A stretch of DNA of 48,350 nucleotides, from positions 9,603,097 to 9,651,446 of the forward strand of contig NZ_KK037166.1 of the NCBI RefSeq assembly GCF_000568255.1, given 5' to 3'. This document shows positions 1-8,033 of the stretch, piece by piece. Origin of the DNA: Kutzneria sp. 744. GTDB taxonomy: Bacteria; Actinomycetota; Actinomycetes; Mycobacteriales; Pseudonocardiaceae. The translations under genes and the position numbers were made by a program. Positions within the stretch are counted from its first letter, which is position 1, and each line of letters begins with the position of its first letter. Under the pieces are notes generated by a model. It searched no databases and was not told where the DNA came from. It was given only the letters and a program-made list of their open reading frames with translations.

Positions 1-74
1 GAGCGGAGCTGGGCGGTCGGGGAGCCGAAGCTGCCCGGGGCCGGCATCGCCTTCGCCGGCGCGACCGGAACCGC

Positions 75-1259
75 ATGGAGGAGATGGGCGCGCTGCTGGC
101 CGACGCCGGCGACGTGGTCGTGCTCAAGGCGGCCATGGACGACGAGTTCGCCGCCTACCTGGGCCGCCTCGGCGCCGCCGCCGGCCGCACCGTCAACGCC
201 GAGAACAGCAACCCCGAGCTGATGGTCACCGAGGACGCGCTGAACTCCCCGCTGCTGCTGGAGGAGCTGCGCAAGCTGGCCGACGGCCGCACCTACCTGA
301 TGCCGCTGGGCATCTCCGCGGCCGAGGAGGAGCTGTCCAAGGAGACCGGGCTTCCCTTGGCCGGCACCACCGCCCAGACCTGCAAGGCGGTCAACGGCAA
401 GATCTTCAGCCGCCAGCTGGTCTCGGAGATCGGCATCCGCGAGGTGCCGGGCCGGATCGTGCGCACGGTCGGCGAGCTCCGCCCCGCGCTGACCGAGCTG
501 CTGGCCGACGGCGGCCGCGTCGTCGTCAAGGAATCCCTCGGCGTGTCGGGACGCGGCATGGTCGTCGTGGCCGACGAGAAGGCCGCCGGCCGGCTGCTGC
601 GGCTGATCGAGCGCCGCGGCCTGGACGCGCCGGCCAACCTGGTCGTGGAGTCGTGGATCGAGCACGCCCAGGACCTCAACTACCAGTTCGTGGTGTCCCG
701 CAACGGAGACGTGCGCTTCGAGACGGTGAAGGCGGCCGTGCTCAAGGACGGCGTGCACCAGGGCCACCGCTTCCCGGTCGAGCTGCCGCCGGTCGCCGCG
801 GCCGAGCTCCAGGAGGCCGTGCAGAAGATCGGCAGGGCGCTGCACGAGGAGGGCTTCTTCGGCCTCGTCGGCGTGGACGCGATGCTCGCCACCGACGGAA
901 CCCTCTACCCGTGCCTGGAGATCAACGCCCGGTTCAACATGTCCACGTACCAGAGCCGGATCGCCGAGCGCTTCATCCCCGACGGCGCGCACGCCATCGC
1001 CGCCACCTTCGGCCTGCGCCCGTCCCGGGTGCACACCTTCGCCGAGGTCACCGCCGCGCTCGGCGAGCTGCTGCTGGACGAGGGCCGCACCACCGGCGTG
1101 CTGGTCAACAACTTCGCGACGCTCAACGCCGCCGCCACCGACGGCAGCTTCCACGGCCGCCTGTACGCCATCTGCGTCGCCGAGAGCGCCGACGCGGCGC
1201 TGGAACTGCGCCAGGAAGCCGAAGCACGCCTGCAGAGAATGGTGGGGAACCAGTCATGA
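75..1259 (+). CDS. ATP-grasp ligase (amide/peptide-bond forming)
   Basis: ATP-grasp enzymes activate a carboxylate as an acyl-phosphate and join it to an amine or other nucleophile. The 394-residue protein shows the nucleotide-binding lysine (VVVKESLG, K152), the glycine-rich loop GVSGRG (156-161), and the metal-binding segment LEINARFN (E282, N284, N288). The N-terminal ~110 residues look like a pre-ATP-grasp domain, as in stand-alone peptide ligases of natural-product pathways. Its stop overlaps the next start (ATGA at 1256-1259), so it is coupled to the decarboxylase. The ATG at 75 is only the first start visible: upstream, another frame (1-72) reads like coding sequence, so the true N-terminus may lie left of the window or behind a frameshift. 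Substrate is unknown; in this context, amide formation between the polyketide acid and an amine is one plausible job (inference). Confidence 0.8.
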   Translation: MEEMGALLADAGDVVVLKAAMDDEFAAYLGRLGAAAGRTVNAENSNPELMVTEDALNSPLLLEELRKLADGRTYLMPLGISAAEEELSKETGLPLAGTTAQTCKAVNGKIFSRQLVSEIGIREVPGRIVRTVGELRPALTELLADGGRVVVKESLGVSGRGMVVVADEKAAGRLLRLIERRGLDAPANLVVESWIEHAQDLNYQFVVSRNGDVRFETVKAAVLKDGVHQGHRFPVELPPVAAAELQEAVQKIGRALHEEGFFGLVGVDAMLATDGTLYPCLEINARFNMSTYQSRIAERFIPDGAHAIAATFGLRPSRVHTFAEVTAALGELLLDEGRTTGVLVNNFATLNAAATDGSFHGRLYAICVAESADAALELRQEAEARLQRMVGNQS

Positions 1260-2524
1260 AGATCCAGGGCATCGAATACGAGGAGCTGGCGCAGCAGTTC
1301 GGCACCCCGCTCTACGTCTACGACGGCGACGTGCTCACCGACACGATCACGGGGCTGCGCAAGGCCTTGCACCCGAAGCTGGAGATCTTCTACTCGCTCA
1401 AGGCCAACCCGAACGTCAGCGTGTACGCCGCGCTGAAGGCCGGCGGCGCCCGCGCCGAAGTCTCCTCCCTGGTGGAGCTTCGCACCGTGCTGCAGGCCGG
1501 CACTGCCCCGGAGGACATCATCTTCCTCGGCCCCGGCAAGAGCGAGTGCGAGCTGCGGGCCTGCGTCGAGACCGGTGTGTACGCCATCGTCTGCGAGTCC
1601 TTCGACGAGCTCGACCACATCGAGCGCATCGCCGCGCAATGGGGCGTGTACCAACGGGTTCTGCTGCGCATCAACCCGGCCCTGGCGATCAGCGGGTCGC
1701 GGCTGACCATGGGCGGCAAGCCCCGCCAGTTCGGCATCGACGAGGCGCAGGTGCTGGCGGCCGGCGACCTCACCGCCAAGTACCTGCACGCGGACGTGGC
1801 CGGCATCCAGGTGTACATGGGCACCCGGATCCTGGACGCGGACGTGGTCGGCAAGAACACCCGCTACATCCTGGACCTGGCCGAGCGGGTGGCCGAGGCG
1901 TGCCACATCCGACTGGACACTGTGGACATCGGCGGCGGCCTCGGCGTGGCCTACTTCGACGGCGAGCAGGACATCGACGCCGTGGACGTGGCCACCGAGA
2001 TCAACCCGCTGCTGGACAAGTTCGTCGGCGCGCACCCGGAGACCCGGCTGGTCATGGAGTCCGGGCGTTTCCTGGCCGGCCGCGCCGGCGTCTACGTGAT
2101 GGGCGTGCGGTACGTGAAGGAGTCGATGGGGGAGCGCTTCGCCATCGCCGATGGCGGCACCCACCACCACATGGCGGCGGTCGGCATCGGCTCCTTCGTC
2201 AAGCGCAACTTCCCGGCGGCCCTGCTGTCCCGCCGCGAGGACGTCGGCGAGCCGGAGCCGTGGAACGTCACCGGTCCGCTGTGCACGCCCAACGACTCGG
2301 TCCTCAAGCACGCCGACCTGCCCGCGCTCAAGCCCGGCGACCTGATCGGCATCCTCAACTCCGGCGCGTACGGGCCGACGGCCTCGCCCGGCCTGTTCCT
2401 CAGCCACGGCTACCCGGCCGAGGTCCTTGTCACCGGCGGGCAGGCGCACCTGGTGCGCCGCCGCGACGAGGCGGAAGACCTGCTCCGCCACCAGATCCTC
2501 GTCAACACCAAGAAGGAGTCCTGA
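1256..2524 (+). CDS. PLP-dependent fold-III decarboxylase (ornithine/DAP decarboxylase family)
   Basis: 422 residues, normal length for the ornithine/diaminopimelate/arginine decarboxylase family (alanine-racemase-like TIM barrel plus beta domain). The PLP Schiff-base lysine is K49 in FYSLKANPN. A glycine loop (DIGGGLG) for the PLP phosphate and the C-terminal active-site cysteine motif (GPLCTPND) are visible. The family removes the alpha-carboxylate of amino acids; members in macrolactam pathways act on an aminoacyl group bound to a discrete ACP (established for VinO). Here the next gene is a discrete ACP, starting within the stop codon (TGATG), so an ACP-bound substrate is an attractive inference. 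It is coupled by ATGA to the ATP-grasp gene. The start is chosen at 1256; the frame stays open upstream but that part only shadows the ATP-grasp gene. It is clearly diverged from the second decarboxylase at 36116. Confidence 0.88.
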   Translation: MKIQGIEYEELAQQFGTPLYVYDGDVLTDTITGLRKALHPKLEIFYSLKANPNVSVYAALKAGGARAEVSSLVELRTVLQAGTAPEDIIFLGPGKSECELRACVETGVYAIVCESFDELDHIERIAAQWGVYQRVLLRINPALAISGSRLTMGGKPRQFGIDEAQVLAAGDLTAKYLHADVAGIQVYMGTRILDADVVGKNTRYILDLAERVAEACHIRLDTVDIGGGLGVAYFDGEQDIDAVDVATEINPLLDKFVGAHPETRLVMESGRFLAGRAGVYVMGVRYVKESMGERFAIADGGTHHHMAAVGIGSFVKRNFPAALLSRREDVGEPEPWNVTGPLCTPNDSVLKHADLPALKPGDLIGILNSGAYGPTASPGLFLSHGYPAEVLVTGGQAHLVRRRDEAEDLLRHQILVNTKKES

Positions 2525-2784
2525 TGAACCGCGAAGAGATCGTCGCCCACCTGCGTGTCGCCCTGTCGGCCGTGCTGAACAAGGAGGTCGGCGAGCTGTC
2601 GCCGGAGTCCCGCCTGTTCGAGGACCTGGCGCTGGACTCCACCAGCGTGATCGAGCTGCTGATGTCGCTGGAGGACACCATCGGCCTGGAGATCGACCCG
2701 GACGAGCTGGGCCCCGAGGTGTTCCAGACGGTGGGCAGCCTGACCGACTACATCCAGCACGGCTTCGCCAAGGCCGCGGTCTGA
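2524..2784 (+). CDS. discrete acyl/peptidyl carrier protein (ACP 1)
   Basis: 86-residue four-helix carrier protein. The phosphopantetheine attachment serine is S39 in LALDSTSVIELL, so the usual DSL motif is DST here. The start overlaps the decarboxylase stop by one base, and the stop lies two bases before the KAS III-like gene, so all three are probably translated together. Its expected role is to hold an amino acid or acyl group while the decarboxylase, dehydrogenases and KAS III-like enzymes of this operon act; the loader may be the adenylation enzyme at 6540 and the activator the AcpS-type enzyme at 6160 (inference from context). Confidence 0.9.
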   Translation: MNREEIVAHLRVALSAVLNKEVGELSPESRLFEDLALDSTSVIELLMSLEDTIGLEIDPDELGPEVFQTVGSLTDYIQHGFAKAAV

Positions 2785-2786
2785 CG

Positions 2787-3722
2787 ATGCCGATCGGACT
2801 GTCCAAAGTGGCCGTCCAGCTGCCGGGACGGTCCGAGCCGGTGCCGGACATCCTGCTGCGCGCCGGGCGGGACGCCATGGAGCGCAAGATGTTCGCCAAG
2901 ATCCACGGCCTGCGCGAGAGCCCGACGCTGGCCGACCACGAGCAGATGGAGGACCTGTTCGTGGCGGCCGGCCGGGCCGCCCTCGACGGCGGCACGGCCG
3001 GGCTGGTGCTCTACGGGCACACCATGCTCACGCAGGAGTTCGGGCTGCGCGGCGGATTCCCGGACCGGGTCCGGGCCCGGCTGGGGCTGTCCGGCAGTCG
3101 GTTCTTCGGCCTCTCGCACGTGAACTGCACGTCGGTGCTGCGCAGCCTGGACTTCGCCCGGCGCTACCTGGCCCGCCACCCCGAGGACCGGGTGCTGGTG
3201 CTGGGCGGCGACCACGGCAGCGTGCACGACGTGGCCCGGGTGATCCCCGGCATCGCCATCGGCGGCGACGGGGTCGTCGGCCTCACGGTCTCGGCTCGCG
3301 GCCGCTATCGCTACCTCGGCGGCGTGACCAGCCGTGACCTGCGGTTCCACCGGAACATGCGGATGTCGCCGCGGGAGGCCGAGGAGTTCAGCCGGGTCTG
3401 CTGCGACGAGACCGTGAACACGCTGCACAAGGCCGCCGCCGCGGTCGGCATGACCGTGGACGAGCTGGACTGGGTGCTGCCGCACCTGTCCAACCGGATG
3501 TTCTGGGGCAGCGTGAGCCGCCGCGCGGGCATCCCCAGGGAGAAGGTCCTGTTGGATCTGATCCCGTTGTGCGGGCACAACTTCGGCGCGGACGCGCTGA
3601 TGGCGCTGGACCACGCCGACCGCACCGGCCGGCTGCGCCCCGGTGACCGCTGCGCCCTGGTCTCGGTGGCCCAGGGCGCGTACTTCCACACCGCGATCGT
3701 CGAAGTCGAGGAGGACTCATGA
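2787..3722 (+). CDS. KAS III-like (FabH-family) condensing or acyltransfer enzyme 1
   Basis: 311 residues, the normal length for thiolase-fold KAS III enzymes. All three catalytic positions can be placed: Cys114 in SHVNCTSVL, His233 in VLPHLSNRMF, and Asn265 in CGHNFGADAL. The C-H-N triad fits decarboxylative Claisen condensation, although natural-product KAS III relatives also act as plain acyltransferases (established for CerJ and ChlB3). It is about 60% alike by eye to the protein at 8030. Together with the degenerate relative at 5441 the operon holds three KAS III-like proteins. The start ATG at 2787 follows the ACP stop by two bases; the stop overlaps the next gene (ATGA at 3719). Confidence 0.85.
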   Translation: MPIGLSKVAVQLPGRSEPVPDILLRAGRDAMERKMFAKIHGLRESPTLADHEQMEDLFVAAGRAALDGGTAGLVLYGHTMLTQEFGLRGGFPDRVRARLGLSGSRFFGLSHVNCTSVLRSLDFARRYLARHPEDRVLVLGGDHGSVHDVARVIPGIAIGGDGVVGLTVSARGRYRYLGGVTSRDLRFHRNMRMSPREAEEFSRVCCDETVNTLHKAAAAVGMTVDELDWVLPHLSNRMFWGSVSRRAGIPREKVLLDLIPLCGHNFGADALMALDHADRTGRLRPGDRCALVSVAQGAYFHTAIVEVEEDS

Positions 3723-4312
3723 GCACTGTTCTCGAGCAGTGCGAGCGGATCGCGCGGGACGAGGGTCTGGCCGCCGGCCTGGCCGCCGCGCTGTCGGGCA
3801 CCGAGGTCACCGCCGCCGCACCCGGATCCCATGCCGCCGTGCCGAAGGCGGTCGTGCCAGCAGGTGCGGATATTCGCACGCACAGCCTGGCCGACCTTGA
3901 GGACATCGTGTTCCTGGCCTGCCCGGGTGAGCGGCCGGCCGCGGACTACACGCTGGCCGAGATCGGACGGCTGCTGGCCGCGGTGCGCATCGGCACCGTG
4001 CGCCGCCTGCTGGATGAGGCCGTCGCCTACCTGACCGAGCGGACCGTCGGCGACGAGCCCCTGATCCGCAAGCAGCTGATCACCGGCACGATCGGGGACG
4101 TCGCCGCCGAGCTGGAGATGGCCCGGGCCTACGCCTCCGTGCCGCTGGCCCCGGACGCACTGGCCGACCTGCACACCAAGCTCGACGACCTGGGCTGGCA
4201 GGTGACGCAGCTGTTCGGCGCGGCCGGTTACATCGCCGACCACCCGGTGCGGGCGCTGTACGTGTCGGCGCTGGTGGCCAACACCTGGATCGACCGGAGG
4301 GGAGCGGCGTGA
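3719..4312 (+). CDS. acyl-CoA dehydrogenase C-terminal-like domain protein
   Basis: 197 residues, about half an acyl-CoA dehydrogenase. The C-terminal part (QLFGAAGYIADHPVRALY) resembles the helical C-terminal ACAD segment that normally reads like GGYGY..PVER and precedes the catalytic loop. I see neither the FAD/substrate-binding SEPGAGSD motif nor a catalytic glutamate. It directly precedes a full-length ACAD and is coupled at both ends (ATGA with the KAS III-like gene, TGATG with the ACAD). A non-catalytic partner subunit of that ACAD is the simplest reading, as in heteromeric ACADs; a degenerated duplicate is the alternative. The family call rests on one segment and is moderate. Confidence 0.6.
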   Translation: MSTVLEQCERIARDEGLAAGLAAALSGTEVTAAAPGSHAAVPKAVVPAGADIRTHSLADLEDIVFLACPGERPAADYTLAEIGRLLAAVRIGTVRRLLDEAVAYLTERTVGDEPLIRKQLITGTIGDVAAELEMARAYASVPLAPDALADLHTKLDDLGWQVTQLFGAAGYIADHPVRALYVSALVANTWIDRRGAA

Positions 4313-5448
4313 TGATCGAGCTCGACGAGAAGCTGCGGGCCGTGCGCGACGACTGCCGGGATGCCGTCGAGGACATGCGCTCCCGGGCCCTGTCCATCGA
4401 CGCCGACCCGGACGACATGGAGTCGCACTTCAACTCGCCCGTGTACACCATGATCCGGCTGTCCAACACGCCGCCGGAGTACCGTGAGTCCGTTCCCGGC
4501 GGATTCCGTCTGATGAAGGCGAAGTCGGTGCTGGAGGACATCGTCGGCATGGTCGAGCTGGCCCGCGGCGACATGTCCACCATGTTCGCCTGCCCGTGCC
4601 CGGCGCTGGCCGGCGTGTACGTCAGCCTGCTGGGCAACCCGGCGCAGCAGGAGAAGTTCTACACACGCCTGCACGGCGGCCGGACCTGGACGTTCTTCGC
4701 GATGAGCGAGCCGGGGGCCGGCAGCGACGCCACCAACATGACCACCAGGCTGGAGAAGGACGGCAACGGCGGCTACCTGATGTACGGTGCCAAGCGGTAC
4801 ATCGGCCACGGCGCGCGCGGTGGCATCGGCCTGGTTTTCGGCCGCACGGGCCGTTCCGCGCTGTCGATCCGGGCCGCCATGGTCGAGGTGCCGGCCTCGG
4901 GATTCACGGCGCAGCGCCTGAACACGGTCGGCCTGCGTGGCGCCTACCTGTCCGAGCTTCAGTTCGACGGCGTGCCGGTGGCCGCGGACATGCTGCTGGG
5001 CGAACACCTGCCGGTCACCCGGCGCGGGATCTGGGGCGCGGTCAAGACTTTGAACAACATGCGGATCCAGATCTCGGCCTCGGCCGTGGGCACCGCGATG
5101 GCCATCACGGAATACGTGGCCGAGCACCGGAAGAACGCCCCCGGCGTGGACCTGGCGCTGGCCCGGGCCGAGGCCGGCAAGCAGCTGATCTTCCAGGCCG
5201 CGGCCCGTCTCGACGCCGACCCGGAGCGGGGCTACTTCGCCAGCGCGTCCAAGCTCAGCGCCGTGCGCATGGCCCAGCAGACCGCGCAGTGGGCCATCGC
5301 GTCCATCGGTCCGGCCGGCCTGATCGAGCATCCGTTGCTGGAGAAGTGGACCCGGGACGTGCGGGCCTTCGAGTTCATGGACGGCACCAGCAACATTCAG
5401 CGCCTGCACGTGGCCCGCGGCTACCAGTCGGGAGACGCAGATGTCTGA
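4309..5448 (+). CDS. acyl-CoA/acyl-ACP dehydrogenase
   Basis: 379 residues, typical for flavin-dependent acyl-CoA dehydrogenases, which introduce an alpha,beta double bond into an acyl thioester. The FAD-binding signature is clear (MSEPGAGSDA, 132-141). In the C-terminal catalytic loop, where most family members have a YEG(T/S)xxIQR-type motif, this protein reads FMDGTSNIQRL, so the expected catalytic glutamate is replaced by aspartate. That could lower or retune activity, or mean another residue is the base. The neighbouring ACP suggests an ACP-bound substrate. Either GTG 4309 or ATG 4312 can be the start; a purine-rich RBS (GGAGGGG, ~4296-4302) precedes both. The stop lies inside the next gene (start 5441). 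Confidence 0.82.
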   Translation: MMIELDEKLRAVRDDCRDAVEDMRSRALSIDADPDDMESHFNSPVYTMIRLSNTPPEYRESVPGGFRLMKAKSVLEDIVGMVELARGDMSTMFACPCPALAGVYVSLLGNPAQQEKFYTRLHGGRTWTFFAMSEPGAGSDATNMTTRLEKDGNGGYLMYGAKRYIGHGARGGIGLVFGRTGRSALSIRAAMVEVPASGFTAQRLNTVGLRGAYLSELQFDGVPVAADMLLGEHLPVTRRGIWGAVKTLNNMRIQISASAVGTAMAITEYVAEHRKNAPGVDLALARAEAGKQLIFQAAARLDADPERGYFASASKLSAVRMAQQTAQWAIASIGPAGLIEHPLLEKWTRDVRAFEFMDGTSNIQRLHVARGYQSGDADV

Positions 5449-6163
5449 TCTGAGTATCACTCGGTTATGTGCGGCCGTTCGGACGCACACGGACTACCTT
5501 CCGCTGACGGCCTTTCCGGACGACCTGCTGCCCAAACAGCGGGTGGAGGCGGCGATCCAGGAGGGCATCCCGCAGGAGCACCTGATCGTCGTCAACCCGG
5601 CCGACTCGGATCTGCCCGAGCTGAGCGACCTGGCGCTGGCCGCGGTCGGCGTGCCGGACGACGACCAGCCGCTGTTCCTGATCCGCTCCGGCCCGCTGCG
5701 CGACCCGATGGTCACGCTGCTGGCGCGCATGGTGCTGAAGTTCGGCTGGCGCGGCGACGACATCGGCATCACGCACCTGGACGAACTCGGCGGCACGGTG
5801 GGGTTCGAGTTGCTGGACTGGGCGGTTCCCTCCGTGGCAACGGTGTTGATCTGCGACGAGCCGGTGTTCGCCGACGCCCGCGTCGGCGCCGGCCGCTTCG
5901 CCACCGTGGGCCTGCGCGTGCAGCAGGGACCCGGTCCGCTGCGGGTTCTCGACGTGGGCGAGGGCGCCCCGGGGTCCTTTTCGGACGTCGAGTGGCGGTT
6001 CACCGGGGCCGGGGCATGTGACGGCTGGCTGGACGTGCACGCGGCGTTGAGCGCCGGCGACGTCGCCGACGGCGACCGGATCCTGTTGCACACCAAGGGC
6101 CCGCTGCGTGAGGGCTGGCTGCTGGCCCAGGTCGTGGAGGCCGCGGCGGTGGAACTGGCATGA
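5441..6163 (+). CDS. degenerate KAS III-like protein lacking the active-site cysteine
   Basis: 240 residues with no standard family signature. By eye it lines up with the first ~230 residues of the KAS III-like proteins in the same operon: a similar N-terminus, then GITHLDELGGTVGFELLDWA (109-128) against GLSHVNCTSVLRSLDFARRY in the enzyme at 2787. In this register the nucleophilic Cys is replaced by Glu115, and the C-terminal part with the catalytic His and Asn is missing. It could be a non-catalytic partner, comparable in principle to chain-length factors or the second subunit of heteromeric KAS III enzymes. It overlaps the ACAD stop and is coupled by ATGA to the AcpS gene. The alignment is visual, so the family assignment is tentative. 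Confidence 0.5.
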   Translation: MSDLSITRLCAAVRTHTDYLPLTAFPDDLLPKQRVEAAIQEGIPQEHLIVVNPADSDLPELSDLALAAVGVPDDDQPLFLIRSGPLRDPMVTLLARMVLKFGWRGDDIGITHLDELGGTVGFELLDWAVPSVATVLICDEPVFADARVGAGRFATVGLRVQQGPGPLRVLDVGEGAPGSFSDVEWRFTGAGACDGWLDVHAALSAGDVADGDRILLHTKGPLREGWLLAQVVEAAAVELA

Positions 6164-6543
6164 AAATCGCCGTCGACCTGCTGTCGGTGTCCCGCTTCAG
6201 CCGGGTCGCCGAACACCGCCGCTACCGCGGGCTCGTGTTCACCGAGGGCGAGCTGGCGCAGGCGGGGGAGCCCGGCACGGCGCGGCACGCCGAGCGGCTG
6301 GCCGGCCGGTTCTGCGTCAAGGAAGCCGTCTGCAAGCTGCTGGGCCGCGGCTTCGGGCAGGGCCTGCGCTGGCGGGACATCGAGGTGATCGCGGACGAGT
6401 GGGGAGCGCCCGCGGTGACCCTGCACGGCGGGGCCGAGCAGCTGGCCGACGCGGCGCGGCTCGGTGACATCGCCGTCTCCATCACCCATCAAGTGGATCT
6501 TGTCGTCGCGGTGGCCGCCGCCGTGCGGAAGGGAACGTCATGA
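6160..6543 (+). CDS. AcpS-type 4'-phosphopantetheinyl transferase
   Basis: 127 residues, the size of holo-ACP synthases (AcpS), which move 4'-phosphopantetheine from CoA to the conserved serine of carrier proteins and work as trimers. The Mg-binding aspartate near the N-terminus (IAVDLLSVSRF, D6) and the family motif FCVKEAVCKLLG (K54, E55) are both present, as is a late SITH motif. Lying inside the operon with a discrete ACP, it is probably a dedicated activator for carrier proteins of this cluster rather than the housekeeping enzyme (inference). It is coupled by ATGA on both sides. Confidence 0.87.
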   Translation: MKIAVDLLSVSRFSRVAEHRRYRGLVFTEGELAQAGEPGTARHAERLAGRFCVKEAVCKLLGRGFGQGLRWRDIEVIADEWGAPAVTLHGGAEQLADAARLGDIAVSITHQVDLVVAVAAAVRKGTS

Positions 6544-8033
6544 CCAGGAGCATCGCCACCGAGGGCGTGCTGCACGGCTGGTTCCTGCGCAGTCTGCGCC
6601 GGAACCCGACGGCGGTCGCGCTGCGGGTGGCCGGAGAATCGTATACGTACCAGCAGATCCACGACCACGCGCTGACGCTGGCCGGCGAGCTGGTCGCCCG
6701 CCTGGGCACGCAGCCGCGCCGTGTCGGCCTGCTGGCCAGCCGCAGCGAGCTCGCCTACGCCGGCATCCTGGCCGCCGGTTACGCCGGCGCCGCGGTGGTG
6801 CCGCTGAACCCGGACTTCCCGGCCGAGCGGACCCAGGGCATGATCACCGCCGCCGGCCTCGACGCGCTGCTGGTCGACGACAACGGCCGGCCGTTGTTGG
6901 GGGAGTTGGGTTCTGCGCTCGGCGGCGCGCCCGTGATCTTGGAGACCACCGCGCCGCCGCTGGAGCACCCGCACTCGGCCGAGCCCGACGACATCGCCTA
7001 CATCCTGTTCACGTCCGGTTCGACGGGGCGGCCCAAGGGCGTGCCGGTGCGGCACCGCAACGTCGAGTTCTACCTGCGGTTCGTGCACGACCGCTACGGC
7101 TTCGGTCCGTCGGACGTGTTCTCGCAGACCGGCGAGCTGACCTTCGACCTGGCGATGTTCGACATCTTCAGCGCCTGGGGATGCGGCGGGACGCTGGTGT
7201 GCATGCCGCCGCAGGCCTTCGTGGCCGTGCCGCAGTTCGTGCGCAAGCATGGGATCACCGTGTGGTGTTCATCGCCGAGCGTGATCTCCCTGGTGCGGCG
7301 CATGGGAAAGCTGACGCCGGGATGCATGCCGTCCATGCGACTGGCCGTGTTCTGCGGCGAGCCGCTGCTGCGCGACGACGCCGCCGAGTGGCAGGCCGCG
7401 ACCGGTGGGCTGGTGGAGAACCTGTACGGCCCCACCGAGCTGACGATCTCGTGCAGCGTGCACACGTGGGATCCCGTGACGTCGCCTTCGCTGTGCGTCA
7501 ACGACATCGTGTTGATCGGCACCATGCACCCGGGCCTGGACTATGTCCTCGTCGACCCGGATGGGGTCGTCGGGGTTTCTTCCGGCGAGTTGTGCGTGAC
7601 CGGGCCGCAGATGTTCCCCGGTTATCTGGATCCGCGTGACGACTCCGGCCGGTTCCTGGAGCACGACGGCCGGCGCTGGTACCGCACCGGTGACATCGCA
7701 CGGCTGGAACCCAACGGGGAGTTGGCCTTTCTCGGCCGCCGCGACCACCAGGTGAAGATCCACGGCGTGCGGGTCGAGCTGTCCGAAGTGGAGAGTGGCC
7801 TGCGGCGGCTGGGCGGCGTCACCGACGCCGTTGCCATCGCCCTGGACGGCGAGCTGTACGCGTTCTACCTGGGCCAGGAGCGGCCGGCCGCCGACCTCAT
7901 GGAGGAGATGGGCACATTCTTCCCCCGGTACCTCATCCCGCTGCACTACCAGCACCTGGCCGAGTTCCCGTTGAACAGCAACCGGAAGACCGACCGTCCG
8001 GTGCTCACCGCCCAGATCAGGAGCGGGTTGTGA
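6540..8033 (+). CDS. stand-alone amino-acid adenylation enzyme (AMP-binding)
   Basis: 497-residue ANL-superfamily enzyme, the size of a free NRPS adenylation domain with no carrier domain attached. Core motifs: A3 TSGSTGRPKG (158-167), A4 TFDLAMFDIF (D203 sits where NRPS A domains use Asp to hold the alpha-amino group), A5 LYGPTELT, A7 YRTGDIA, A8 GRRDHQVKIHGVRVE, A10 NRKTDR (catalytic K483). The A4 aspartate suggests an alpha-amino-acid substrate; the full specificity code was not derived. A10 has Arg in place of the usual Gly before Lys. It presumably loads a discrete carrier protein, most simply ACP 1 at 2524. It starts inside the AcpS stop and its stop overlaps the GTG of the next gene. 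Confidence 0.85.
   Translation: MTRSIATEGVLHGWFLRSLRRNPTAVALRVAGESYTYQQIHDHALTLAGELVARLGTQPRRVGLLASRSELAYAGILAAGYAGAAVVPLNPDFPAERTQGMITAAGLDALLVDDNGRPLLGELGSALGGAPVILETTAPPLEHPHSAEPDDIAYILFTSGSTGRPKGVPVRHRNVEFYLRFVHDRYGFGPSDVFSQTGELTFDLAMFDIFSAWGCGGTLVCMPPQAFVAVPQFVRKHGITVWCSSPSVISLVRRMGKLTPGCMPSMRLAVFCGEPLLRDDAAEWQAATGGLVENLYGPTELTISCSVHTWDPVTSPSLCVNDIVLIGTMHPGLDYVLVDPDGVVGVSSGELCVTGPQMFPGYLDPRDDSGRFLEHDGRRWYRTGDIARLEPNGELAFLGRRDHQVKIHGVRVELSEVESGLRRLGGVTDAVAIALDGELYAFYLGQERPAADLMEEMGTFFPRYLIPLHYQHLAEFPLNSNRKTDRPVLTAQIRSGL

Noticed and set aside
653-1255. In-frame upstream extension of the first decarboxylase
   Set aside because: The extension is an Arg-rich shadow of the ATP-grasp gene; family length and the ATGA coupling support the start at 1256.
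905-2995. Long minus-strand open frame under the decarboxylase/ACP/KAS III genes
   Set aside because: Arg/Gly/Val-rich composition without motifs, fully covered by three well-supported + strand genes.
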